A stretch of 7,641 bases of DNA from DATJWY01 sp035500775 (GTDB taxonomy: Bacteria; Pseudomonadota; Alphaproteobacteria; Acetobacterales; Acetobacteraceae): positions 1-7,641 of the forward strand of contig DATJWY010000253.1 of NCBI GenBank assembly GCA_035500775.1, in the 5' to 3' direction. Of the stretch, positions 1 to 5,264 are shown one piece after another (position 1 is the first letter of the stretch; each line of letters opens with the position of its first letter). The notes under the pieces were generated by a model. That model was not told where the DNA came from. It was given only the letters and a program-made list of their open reading frames with translations, and did not search any database. A program made the translations under genes and the position numbers.

Positions 1-1
1 T

Positions 2-43
2 CTGGGGCCTCAAGGCCCCAGCGGGTCCAGGGCAGAGCCCTGG
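2..43 (-). repeat. Two-hairpin intergenic repeat, copy A (inverted orientation)
   Basis: Two adjacent perfect hairpins are visible: CTGGGGCC (2-9), loop TCAA, GGCCCCAG (14-21), then CCAGGGC (27-33), loop AGA, GCCCTGG (37-43). They are joined by CGGGT, which on the minus strand reads ACCCG, one C short of the ACCCCG linker in most other copies. Read on the minus strand this is hairpin, linker, hairpin in the same order as the copies at 2727-2769 and 3773-3816. It lies 30 nt before the glycosyltransferase start. The window begins inside or at the edge of the element, so a partner copy may lie to the left. The structure is certain; its role (terminator or mRNA 3' structure of an upstream gene) is inference. 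Confidence 0.8.
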
Positions 44-73
44 TCTTGCCCTGTTTGCGAAGGGGCACGCGCC

Positions 74-1510
74 ATGACCAACCGCGTCCTGGTCGATCTC
101 TCCCATGCCGCCGCCGGCCATGTCGGCATCGCGCAGGATCTGCGGCTGATCTTCTCGATCCTGTGCGACATCCCGGGCGTCGAGCCATCCGGCCTGCTGA
201 TGCCCACCGGCCGGCACGATTTGCCGCGCATTTCCCCGGCGCGCGAGGGCGACCCGGCGCTGAGCGCCGCCGTGCTGCACTGGATGTCGCGCAACTGGAC
301 CCGCCTGCCAGCGGGCAGGCTCGCCCGCGCCCGTGCCCTGCCACATGAATTGTGGCAGATCCTGCGCCCGGCACATGCGCTGATGCGCGTCACCACCGAA
401 GGGCAGATGAATGCGCTCTGGCGCATCCTGTTCGACCCCAGCCTGCCGGCCGCCGCGCGGGCCGCGGTGCTGGCGCGCGCGTATTTTGCGACCGATCTCA
501 GCGTCTCCCGGCTGATCGACCGCGCGGTGCATTTGCCTTTCCTGCCGCCGAAGCGGCTGGACGCGGCCGGGTTCGACTACGCGCTGTTCTGCATGCCGCG
601 GCCGGTGCGCCTGCCGCCCGGGGTGCGGCAGCTTGTCCGCTTCCATGACGCCGTGCCGGTGATGGATATCGACACCGTGGCGAATCCCCGGATCGGCGCG
701 GCGCATCAGGCGCTGGTGCGGGGCTGCGCGCCGGATGCGGTGTTCATCTGCAACTCGCCGCAGAGCCTGGACGACCTGGTGGCGCTCGATCCGCGCCGCG
801 CCGCGCAGGCGGTGGTGATTCCCTGCGCCCTCCCGCCCAGCGAGGCGACGGCCTCCCCCCTGCCTCTCTCCGCGATCGTCGCCGCGCGGGCGAGTTTCCG
901 GACGATCGGGGCGGAGGCGGCGCCCGCCGGCTGGCGCCCACCCGCGGATGATGCGCGCTACGTGCTCGCCGTCTCCACCCTGGAGCCGCGCAAGAATTAT
1001 CCCGGCCTGATCCGCGCCTTCGAGCAGGTCGTTGCCCGTGCGGACGATCCTGATCTCCGCCTTGTGATCGTCGGCGGCGCGGGCTGGCGGGAGGATGAGG
1101 TGCTGCGCGCCATGCGGCCGCATGTCGGCAGCGGCCGCATCCTGCATCTCACCGAGGTGCCGAAGGAGGAGCTTCGCGCGCTGATGCAGGGTGCCGCCTG
1201 TTTCGCGCAGCTTTCCTACAGCGAGGGATTCGGGCTCGCGCCGCTGGAGGCGCTGGCCGCCGGAACGCCTGCCGTGGTTTCGGACATCCCTGTCTGCCGC
1301 TGGATCTTTGGCGAGGCCGCGCTCTACGCCGATCCGTACGACAGCGCCGGGATCGCGGCACAGATCGAGCGCCTGACCACGCATCCGGAGCACGCCGCCC
1401 TGCGCCAGAGCCTGCTCGCCCGTGGCGAGGCTGTGGTGACGCGGTTCTCGCTGGCATCGGTGCGACGTGAATGGCGGGCGCTGTTCGAGCGATTCGATAC
1501 CCTTGTTTAA
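74..1510 (+). CDS. Glycosyltransferase, GT4-like (GT-B fold)
   Basis: The 478-residue product looks like a retaining GT-B glycosyltransferase of the GT1/GT4 type, which moves a sugar from a nucleotide donor to a growing glycan in the cytoplasm. The C-terminal donor-binding domain is clear: VSTLEPRKNYPGLIRAF (300-316), the VIVGGAGW strand (331-338), and SEGFGLAPLEALAAGTP with the EX7E pair at E384 and E392. FHDAVPV (190-196) matches the VHDLIPL-like motif of mannosyltransferase-type GT4 proteins. The N-terminal acceptor domain is less conserved and is interrupted by a long helical stretch (about 85-160). No signal peptide or membrane segment is seen. The ATG at 74 follows AAGGGG (59-64) at a spacing of 9 nt. 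The donor and acceptor cannot be told. A surface polysaccharide or lipopolysaccharide role is inferred from the family and from the methyltransferase downstream, which is separated by 364 bp and so is not tightly coupled. Confidence 0.92.
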   Translation: MTNRVLVDLSHAAAGHVGIAQDLRLIFSILCDIPGVEPSGLLMPTGRHDLPRISPAREGDPALSAAVLHWMSRNWTRLPAGRLARARALPHELWQILRPAHALMRVTTEGQMNALWRILFDPSLPAAARAAVLARAYFATDLSVSRLIDRAVHLPFLPPKRLDAAGFDYALFCMPRPVRLPPGVRQLVRFHDAVPVMDIDTVANPRIGAAHQALVRGCAPDAVFICNSPQSLDDLVALDPRRAAQAVVIPCALPPSEATASPLPLSAIVAARASFRTIGAEAAPAGWRPPADDARYVLAVSTLEPRKNYPGLIRAFEQVVARADDPDLRLVIVGGAGWREDEVLRAMRPHVGSGRILHLTEVPKEELRALMQGAACFAQLSYSEGFGLAPLEALAAGTPAVVSDIPVCRWIFGEAALYADPYDSAGIAAQIERLTTHPEHAALRQSLLARGEAVVTRFSLASVRREWRALFERFDTLV

Positions 1511-1874
1511 GGAAACCGGCTCAGGATACGCTCAGCCTCGAATGGCGACAGGGAGAAGCGCCAGGAAGAGCGAGACGTGACTGAGCAAACCGGGTCGCAT
1601 GCCGATCCGCTCATCTCGTGCCCCCGCAAGGGAAGCTGGCCCGGCCGCCTTGTGCGTCGCGGGGGCAACACGGGTCGGGGCGGACGACAAACCGGACACG
1701 CGGCCCGGGCCGGCGGCTCCCAGTATCACGGATCAGCATTTTCCTGGCGTACGCACAGAACGCCGGGCTACCGGCTCCCCATCCCATTCCGGGCGATCTT
1801 GCCCGGCCGCACGGCCGGTGAGGCGCGACCGTAACAATAGCCGGCCAGACCAATGGCCGTGTGGGAGGCTTGGA
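1511..1874 (+). other. Intergenic leader before the methyltransferase, with two overlapping hairpins
   Basis: This 364-bp gap holds no convincing gene. A plus-strand frame is open from 1599 into the methyltransferase, but its first 92 residues are low-complexity Arg/Pro/Ala and read like non-coding GC-rich DNA. Near the 3' end are two hairpins that share bases: CCGGGC (1789-1794) with GCCCGG (1801-1806), and CCGGCCG (1803-1809) with CGGCCGG (1812-1818). Because 1803-1806 is used by both, only one can form at a time. A 12-bp palindrome, CGGCCCGGGCCG, lies at 1701-1712. I see no strong -35/-10 pair. Confidence 0.45.
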
Positions 1875-2693
1875 ATGGTCCAGATGCAGAGCGCCGAACC
1901 CGGGATGGACGGACGGCTGGCCATCACGCTGGCCGGCCTGCGATCGCTGGCGTCAGGGGCGGACTCGCCCGCGGCCGCAGGCCAACCCGGTGCGGACACC
2001 CTGGCCCGCCTTGGCTGGACCGCACCCTGGGCGGCCAGTTCGCTGGAAGACCTCTTCACCGTCTTTCCCATCCAGCAGCAGGACAGCGTCGCCGTCATCG
2101 GCGATGGGGATGGCCGGATCGGCGGCTTCTGCGCCGGGATCGGCACCGCCGAGCTTGCCGTCGCCGATCCCGACCCGGCGCATGCCGCGGCGATCTGCCC
2201 CGCCAATGGCCGCGTCATCCCGCTGCCGAGCCTGCAGATGGCGGATCGGCCAACCGGGGCGGAGGGCCGCTTTTCCGCCATCATCAGCCAGAACCTGATC
2301 GACCGGGTGGCGCAGCCGGACGCGCTGCTGGGCTGGCTGGCCGGGATCGGCCGCGTCGGCGCGCGCTATCTGCTCATCATCCCGTCGCCGTCGCTCACGG
2401 ATCTGCGCAAGGATCTGATGGGCCAGCATGCCGGCGAGGTCCACCTGCTGGCGCGCGGCGAATTCGCCCGCCTCGTCGTCGCCGCCGGGCTCACGCTGGA
2501 GCAGCACCATGTCGTGCCGCTCTTCCCCGCCGAACCCTGGCGCGCGGCCTCCGAGATGACCCACCCGCTGATGGAATCCTGGGCGCGGCGATGGGGCTTC
2601 GGCGCCGCCATGCAGCGCGGCCGGGAAATGGCCCGGGCGATGTACGAGGCGATCCCGCGCATGCAGGTCATCCTGGCGCGCAAGACCGCGTAG
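1875..2693 (+). CDS. Probable class I SAM-dependent methyltransferase
   Basis: The 272-residue product has the layout of a Rossmann-fold methyltransferase. Motif I is degenerate but recognisable in VAVIGDGDGRIGGF (72-85). The acidic end of strand 2 is in AVADPD (95-100). FSAIISQNLIDRV (133-145) corresponds to the strand-4 signature often seen as FDxVISxNxxEHV, and YLLIIPS (165-171) fits strand 5. The C-terminal part (about 195-272) is helical and unfamiliar. I chose the ATG at 1875 because GGGAGG (1863-1868) sits 6 nt upstream; the open frame extends to 1599, but that part lacks protein-like composition. An ATG at 1884 is also possible. The substrate is unknown. Its place after a glycosyltransferase suggests glycan or lipid modification, but this is guilt by association. 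The stop codon TAG lies inside a repeat fragment that starts at 2691. Confidence 0.75.
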   Translation: MVQMQSAEPGMDGRLAITLAGLRSLASGADSPAAAGQPGADTLARLGWTAPWAASSLEDLFTVFPIQQQDSVAVIGDGDGRIGGFCAGIGTAELAVADPDPAHAAAICPANGRVIPLPSLQMADRPTGAEGRFSAIISQNLIDRVAQPDALLGWLAGIGRVGARYLLIIPSPSLTDLRKDLMGQHAGEVHLLARGEFARLVVAAGLTLEQHHVVPLFPAEPWRAASEMTHPLMESWARRWGFGAAMQRGREMARAMYEAIPRMQVILARKTA

Positions 2694-2716
2694 AGCGCGA
2701 TAGTTTTAGGTTGACC
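2691..2716 (+). repeat. Truncated copy of a TAGAGCGCGAT palindromic repeat
   Basis: This 26-base stretch starts with TAGAGCGCGAT and matches the minus strand of 6763-6788 at 22 of 26 positions, including the first 11. The full unit at 6741-6785 has a matching right arm (AGCGCGAT). Here that arm is missing and the two-hairpin repeat begins at 2727. The first three bases are the stop codon of the methyltransferase gene. Similar short palindromes just after stop codons are common in alphaproteobacteria; that statement is general knowledge, not a search. Confidence 0.6.
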
Positions 2717-2726
2717 TACAAAAAGG

Positions 2727-2838
2727 CCAGGGGCGCCGCCCCTGGACCCCGCCAAAGGCAAGCCTTTGGAATCCATTACTTAAAGTATCGGGGGTCTGGG
2801 GCCTCAAGGCCCCAGTGGGGTTTGGGGCGAAGCCCCAA
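2727..2838 (+). repeat. Composite inverted pair of two-hairpin repeats (copies B1 and B2)
   Basis: Four consecutive perfect hairpins are packed into 112 bp. Copy B1 (direct) is CCAGGGGC, loop GCC, GCCCCTGG (2727-2745), linker ACCCCG (2746-2751), then CCAAAGGC, loop AA, GCCTTTGG (2752-2769). Copy B2 (inverted) is CTGGGGCC, loop TCAA, GGCCCCAG (2796-2815), linker TGGGGT (2816-2821), then TTGGGGC, loop GAA, GCCCCAA (2822-2838). The spacer holds TACTTAAAGTA (2777-2787), symmetric about 2782. The midpoint of the whole composite is 2782.5, so it is an inverted dimer around a palindromic centre. It starts 34 nt after the methyltransferase stop and probably acts in 3'-end formation or termination (inference). 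Confidence 0.85.
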
Positions 2839-2969
2839 GTCTCTGCGCTTCAATCTCAGCCAATCATACTCTGGCGAACCAGCACGGAAACGACAGGAGA
2901 TGGTTGCGCCCCGGCCACGAGACTGGAACGAATGGCACGCCCATGCCGCCCCAGGAAAAGGCCCTCCGC

Positions 2970-3749
2970 ATGTTCCTCGTGTTCAAGGTGCTGCTCTCGC
3001 TGCTGACGCCGAGTTCGCTGCTGGTGCTGCTCGCCGCCGCCGGCCTCGCGCTGCGCGGCCTGGGGCGGCCGGGGGCGGGCGACGCGCTGCTGGCGCTCGG
3101 CCTGGGCGGGCTGCTCGCCTGCCTCGCTTTGCCCATCGCCTCCTGGAGCATCCGGCCGCTGGAGGACCGCTTCCCCCGCCCCGACCTACCGGCACGGGTG
3201 GACGGGATCATCCTGCTCGGCGGCTCGGTGGAACCCTTCTCCAGCGCCGATCGCGGCCAGCCGGTCATCCCGGCGGCGGCGGAGCGGCTGACCGAGTTCG
3301 TCGCCCTCGCCCGGCGTTACCCGGAGGCGCGTCTGGTGTTCACCGGCGGCTCCTGGGTGCCGAATGGCCCAACCGAGGCGGAATGGACCGCTACCCTGCT
3401 CACCTCGCTCGGCCTGCCGCCGGGGCGGGTGGCGTTCGAGACGCGGGCGCGCACCACCTGGGAGAACGCGCTCGACGCCCGGGCGCTCGTCTCCCCGCAA
3501 CCAGGGCAGACCTGGCTGCTCGTCACCTCGGCGAGCCATATGCCGCGCTCGGTCGGCGTGTTCCGCCACGCGGGCTGGGACGTGCTGGCCTGGCCGGCGG
3601 GGTACCGCTCGCGCCGGCACGCGGGGGTGGAAGGGCTGCCGCCACTCTCCGGGCGGCTCGCCGTGCTGGATACGGCGGCGCATGAATGGGTTGGGCTGCT
3701 CGCCTACAGGCTGCTCGGGCGCATGGATACGCTGTTTCCGGGGCCTTGA
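2970..3749 (+). CDS. YdcF/ElyC/SanA-family (DUF218) membrane protein
   Basis: The 259-residue product has two N-terminal membrane helices (about 3-28 and 38-58) followed by a DUF218 domain. Visible family marks are GIILLGG (79-85), FTGG (124-127), the E157/R159/ENA (165-167) segment after a conserved strand, and VTSASHMPRS (185-194). Family members such as ElyC and SanA affect envelope integrity and peptidoglycan or lipid-carrier handling in E. coli; the biochemical reaction is not settled. Start choice: ATG at 2970 puts the hydrophobic helix at the N-terminus, as is usual in the family, with AAGG at 2958-2961. An in-frame ATG at 2943 and a TTG at 2904 (behind AGGAG at 2895-2899) would add 9 or 22 residues without family-like sequence. 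The gene lies alone between two hairpin repeats, so it is probably its own transcription unit. Confidence 0.92.
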   Translation: MFLVFKVLLSLLTPSSLLVLLAAAGLALRGLGRPGAGDALLALGLGGLLACLALPIASWSIRPLEDRFPRPDLPARVDGIILLGGSVEPFSSADRGQPVIPAAAERLTEFVALARRYPEARLVFTGGSWVPNGPTEAEWTATLLTSLGLPPGRVAFETRARTTWENALDARALVSPQPGQTWLLVTSASHMPRSVGVFRHAGWDVLAWPAGYRSRRHAGVEGLPPLSGRLAVLDTAAHEWVGLLAYRLLGRMDTLFPGP

Positions 3750-3772
3750 TGTGGGGGGAAGAGACGTTAAGG

Positions 3773-3832
3773 CCAGGGGCGCTGCCCCTGGACCCCGTCA
3801 AAGGCTTAGCCTTTGAAATCCATTATTTTTTC
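3773..3832 (+). terminator. Two-hairpin repeat copy C followed by a T-run; likely terminator of the ydcF-like gene
   Basis: CCAGGGGC (3773-3780), loop GCT, GCCCCTGG (3784-3791), linker ACCCCG (3792-3797), then TCAAAGGC (3798-3805), loop TTA, GCCTTTGA (3809-3816). This is the same element as 2727-2769 with the same linker and the shared tail AATCCATTA (2770-2778 and 3817-3825). Here the tail runs into six Ts (3825-3832 region), as expected for a Rho-independent terminator. The element starts 24 nt after the stop codon of the gene it follows and ends 32 nt before the GNAT start. The outer pair of the second stem is T-A here and C-G in the other copy, a compensated change. Confidence 0.7.
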
Positions 3833-3864
3833 CGCATACCGGCCAAGCGCCGGAGGAAAACACA

Positions 3865-4368
3865 ATGCCTACGATCCGCGACGCCGCTGAGGCCGACCTG
3901 CCCGGCATTCTCGCCATCACCAACGACGAGATCCTGCACGGCACCGCGCTCTGGAGCCTGACGCCGACAACGCTGGAGGCCCGCCGCGCCTGGCTCGTGG
4001 AGCGGCAGGGACGTGGCTTTCCGGTGCTGGTGGCGGCAGCCGAGGAGAAGGTGCTCGGTTACGCCTCGTTCGGCCCGTTCCGGCCGTTCGAGGGGTTCCG
4101 GCACACGGTGGAGCACTCGCTCTATCTCGTCCCGGAGGCGCGCGGCCAGGGGCTCGGCATGGCGCTGCTCTCGGCGCTGATGGAGCGCGCGCGGGGCAGC
4201 GGGGTGCATGTCATGGTCGCCGGGATTGACGGCAACAACGCCGCCTCGCTCGCGCTGCACCGCCGGGCGGGGTTCGAGGAAACCGGGCGGCTGCGCGAGG
4301 TGGGGCGTAAGTTCGATCGCTGGCTCGATCTGGTGTTTATGCAGAAGATGCTTGGGGTGAAAACCTGA
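3865..4368 (+). CDS. GNAT N-acetyltransferase, phosphinothricin-acetyltransferase-like
   Basis: The 167-residue product is a GNAT-fold enzyme that moves an acetyl group from acetyl-CoA to an amine. The subfamily resembles PAT/Bar and related methionine-sulfoximine acetyltransferases. Visible marks are GYASFGPFRPFEGFRHTVEHS (65-85), with E83 where PAT enzymes carry the proposed general base, the acetyl-CoA loop RGQGLG (93-98; R/QxxGxG), VHVMVAGIDGNNAASLALH (114-132), and the C-terminal block GRLREVGRKFDRWLDLVFMQ (141-160). Length is normal for the family. GGAGGA (3852-3857) lies 7 nt before the ATG. The natural substrate of chromosomal homologues is usually unknown, so herbicide resistance should not be assumed. 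The last residues (GVKT) and the stop codon fall in the inverted repeat at 4354-4379, so the original C-terminus may have been slightly different. Confidence 0.93.
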   Translation: MPTIRDAAEADLPGILAITNDEILHGTALWSLTPTTLEARRAWLVERQGRGFPVLVAAAEEKVLGYASFGPFRPFEGFRHTVEHSLYLVPEARGQGLGMALLSALMERARGSGVHVMVAGIDGNNAASLALHRRAGFEETGRLREVGRKFDRWLDLVFMQKMLGVKT

Positions 4369-4379
4369 TCAGGGAGCGA
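4354..4379 (+). repeat. Left copy of a 26-bp imperfect inverted repeat
   Basis: The reverse complement of this segment matches 5082-5107 at 22 of 26 bases. The outer 18 bases match at 17 (GGGGTGAAAACCTGATCA against the complement of TGACCAGGTTTTCACCCC). The two copies enclose the low-GC stretch that carries the DUF6632-like gene. They look like terminal repeats of a small inserted segment, but no target-site duplication is visible outside them. The copy overlaps the last codons and stop of the GNAT gene. Confidence 0.5.
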
Positions 4380-4388
4380 CCGCCCCTG
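4370..4388 (+). terminator. Possible hairpin after the GNAT gene
   Basis: CAGGG/CCCTG continues into GCG/CGC with one bulged A, giving about 8 paired bases and a 2-nt loop directly after the GNAT stop codon. There is no T-run. It resembles a decayed first hairpin of the two-hairpin repeat family (CAGGGAGC against CCAGGGGC), but the second hairpin is not present. Terminator function is weakly supported. Confidence 0.3.
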
Positions 4389-4464
4389 GTGGTGAGCAGC
4401 CATTTGCAAGGCGCGAGCTCGCGGTCGTCAGAACTCCAGAGCGGAGGGATCGAACCCCACAAAT

Positions 4465-4854
4465 TCAACTGATCACAGCGGTGCGTCGCGGCATTAGGAA
4501 TGCCAAGACGGCGGCGACGATCAAGAGCGCTGGGACGTCTCCCGAGAGGTGTCCGCGGTGTTCGGGATATACGATCGCTTGCACGGCCATGATTCCGCCG
4601 TGCACGACGCTCGACCAGACAGTAAACCAGATCAGGCTCCGATTTGCGAGCGGGTCTCGCGATGCAATGAGGAGAAACACTCCCAGCGTCGCGTAGATTC
4701 CAAGAATCATTTGCAGATACAGGGACTGTCCGGCGTGATGCCACGCCCAGCCGCTTGGCCATATGATCGTGAGCGGATAAAAGCCAAAGAGACATGTGAG
4801 ACCGAATACTATTAACGAAACACGCAAGAATTTGACGCGACTAGCGGTATTCAT
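4465..4854 (-). CDS. Small four-helix membrane protein, probable DUF6632 family
   Basis: The 129-residue product has four hydrophobic segments (about 9-31, 44-64, 74-93 and 107-122), so it is an integral inner-membrane protein with a very short C-terminal tail. The pattern of YPL near helix 1, YATLGVFLLIASRDPLANRSLI (54-75), WSSVVHGGIMAVQA (80-93) and GHLSGDVPALL (101-111) fits what I remember of DUF6632 proteins, whose function is unknown. AGGGGA upstream of the ATG at 4854, about 8 nt away, supports the start. Base composition here is about 55% GC against roughly 65-75% around it, and the gene is enclosed by an inverted repeat, so acquisition by transfer is likely (inference). It converges on the GNAT gene with 96 bp between the stop codons. 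Confidence 0.85.
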   Translation of the reverse strand: MNTASRVKFLRVSLIVFGLTCLFGFYPLTIIWPSGWAWHHAGQSLYLQMILGIYATLGVFLLIASRDPLANRSLIWFTVWSSVVHGGIMAVQAIVYPEHRGHLSGDVPALLIVAAVLAFLMPRRTAVIS

Positions 4855-5196
4855 AAAGATTTCCCCTGTTTGTTACCGCCCAGGGCGGCGGAAATTTCCT
4901 GGCCGGGGTGATGCGTCATCTGCATGAGGGGGCTCCTCGCGCCGACGGCGAGGGCGCAGCTTGGCGACGTCCGCCGCCGCGGAGCCTGCAAGATCATGAA
5001 GGCGTACGGGCCTACCTGGTTCCCGCGTCCCCGGTCGCCCCAACTGATTTCCGCTCAGGGTCGCGAGCCGTCGTCCCAACCTCGCCAGCTGACCAGGTTT
5101 TCACCCCGGGGGCGGAGTGATGGCCAGGAGTCGCACGCCCCCGGATCCCGATCCATTTCGGAACGATCCAGCCCCCACCACCAAAGTTAACGGGGT
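4855..5196. other. Gene-free stretch between the DUF6632-like gene and repeat D
   Basis: About 340 bp hold no gene I can support. Open frames exist on both strands (for example minus 4873-5079 and minus 5012-5206), but they are Arg/Pro/Gly-rich, have no ribosome binding site and resemble nothing I know. The stretch contains the right copy of the inverted repeat (5082-5107). The promoter of the minus-strand membrane protein gene should lie in 4855-4960, but I see no clear -35/-10 pair. The GC content climbs back to the level of the host sequence here. Confidence 0.5.
5082..5107 (-). repeat. Right copy of the 26-bp imperfect inverted repeat
   Basis: This copy reads TGACCAGGTTTTCACCCC at 5090-5107, preceded by TCGCCAGC, and pairs with 4354-4379 with four mismatches. 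The distance from 4354 to 5107 is 754 bp. The flanks just outside (CTT before 4354, GGG after 5107) do not match, so a target duplication is not visible. Confidence 0.5.
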
Positions 5197-5240
5197 CTGG
5201 GGCCAATGGCCCCAGCGGGGTCGAGAGGCAGCGCCCCTCG
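5197..5240 (-). terminator. Two-hairpin repeat copy D, downstream of the enoyl-CoA hydratase gene
   Basis: Plus-strand order: CTGGGGCC (5197-5204), loop AAT, GGCCCCAG (5208-5215), linker CGGGGT (5216-5221), CGAGAGGC (5222-5229), loop AGC, GCCCCTCG (5233-5240), with one A-C mismatch in the second stem. Read on the minus strand it is hairpin, ACCCCG, hairpin, the same sense as the copies after the other genes. It starts 25 nt past the hydratase stop codon on that gene's own strand. A termination or 3'-protection role is inferred; no T-run follows. Confidence 0.65.
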
Positions 5241-5264
5241 CCTTAAACCTTGGCCACGCCCCCT

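Noticed and set aside
1599..1874. N-terminal extension of the methyltransferase to the ATG at 1599
   Set aside because: The 92 extra residues are low-complexity, and GGGAGG is correctly placed before the ATG at 1875.
1733..2564. Minus-strand open frames antisense to the methyltransferase (1733-2284 and 1953-2564)
   Set aside because: Shadow frames; low-complexity composition and no ribosome binding site, while the plus-strand frame has methyltransferase motifs and a good ribosome binding site.
2727..2838. CRISPR-like array
   Set aside because: The repeated units are hairpins of one inverted pair, with no regular direct repeats separated by unique spacers and no cas gene.
1853..3685. 610-codon plus-strand open frame spanning the methyltransferase and ydcF-like genes
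   Set aside because: It overlaps two well-supported genes in another frame, crosses the hairpin repeats, and its translation is Arg/Pro/Gly-rich with no recognisable domain. Long spurious frames are common at this GC content.
3865..4368. Acquired herbicide or antibiotic resistance gene
   Set aside because: The enzyme is PAT-like, but such genes are common in chromosomes with other substrates; codon use and GC match the host and no resistance context is visible.
4435..4470. Complete tRNA gene on the minus strand
   Set aside because: Only a T-arm-like stretch is present, with a base missing from the loop; no D-arm, anticodon arm or acceptor stem can be placed upstream.
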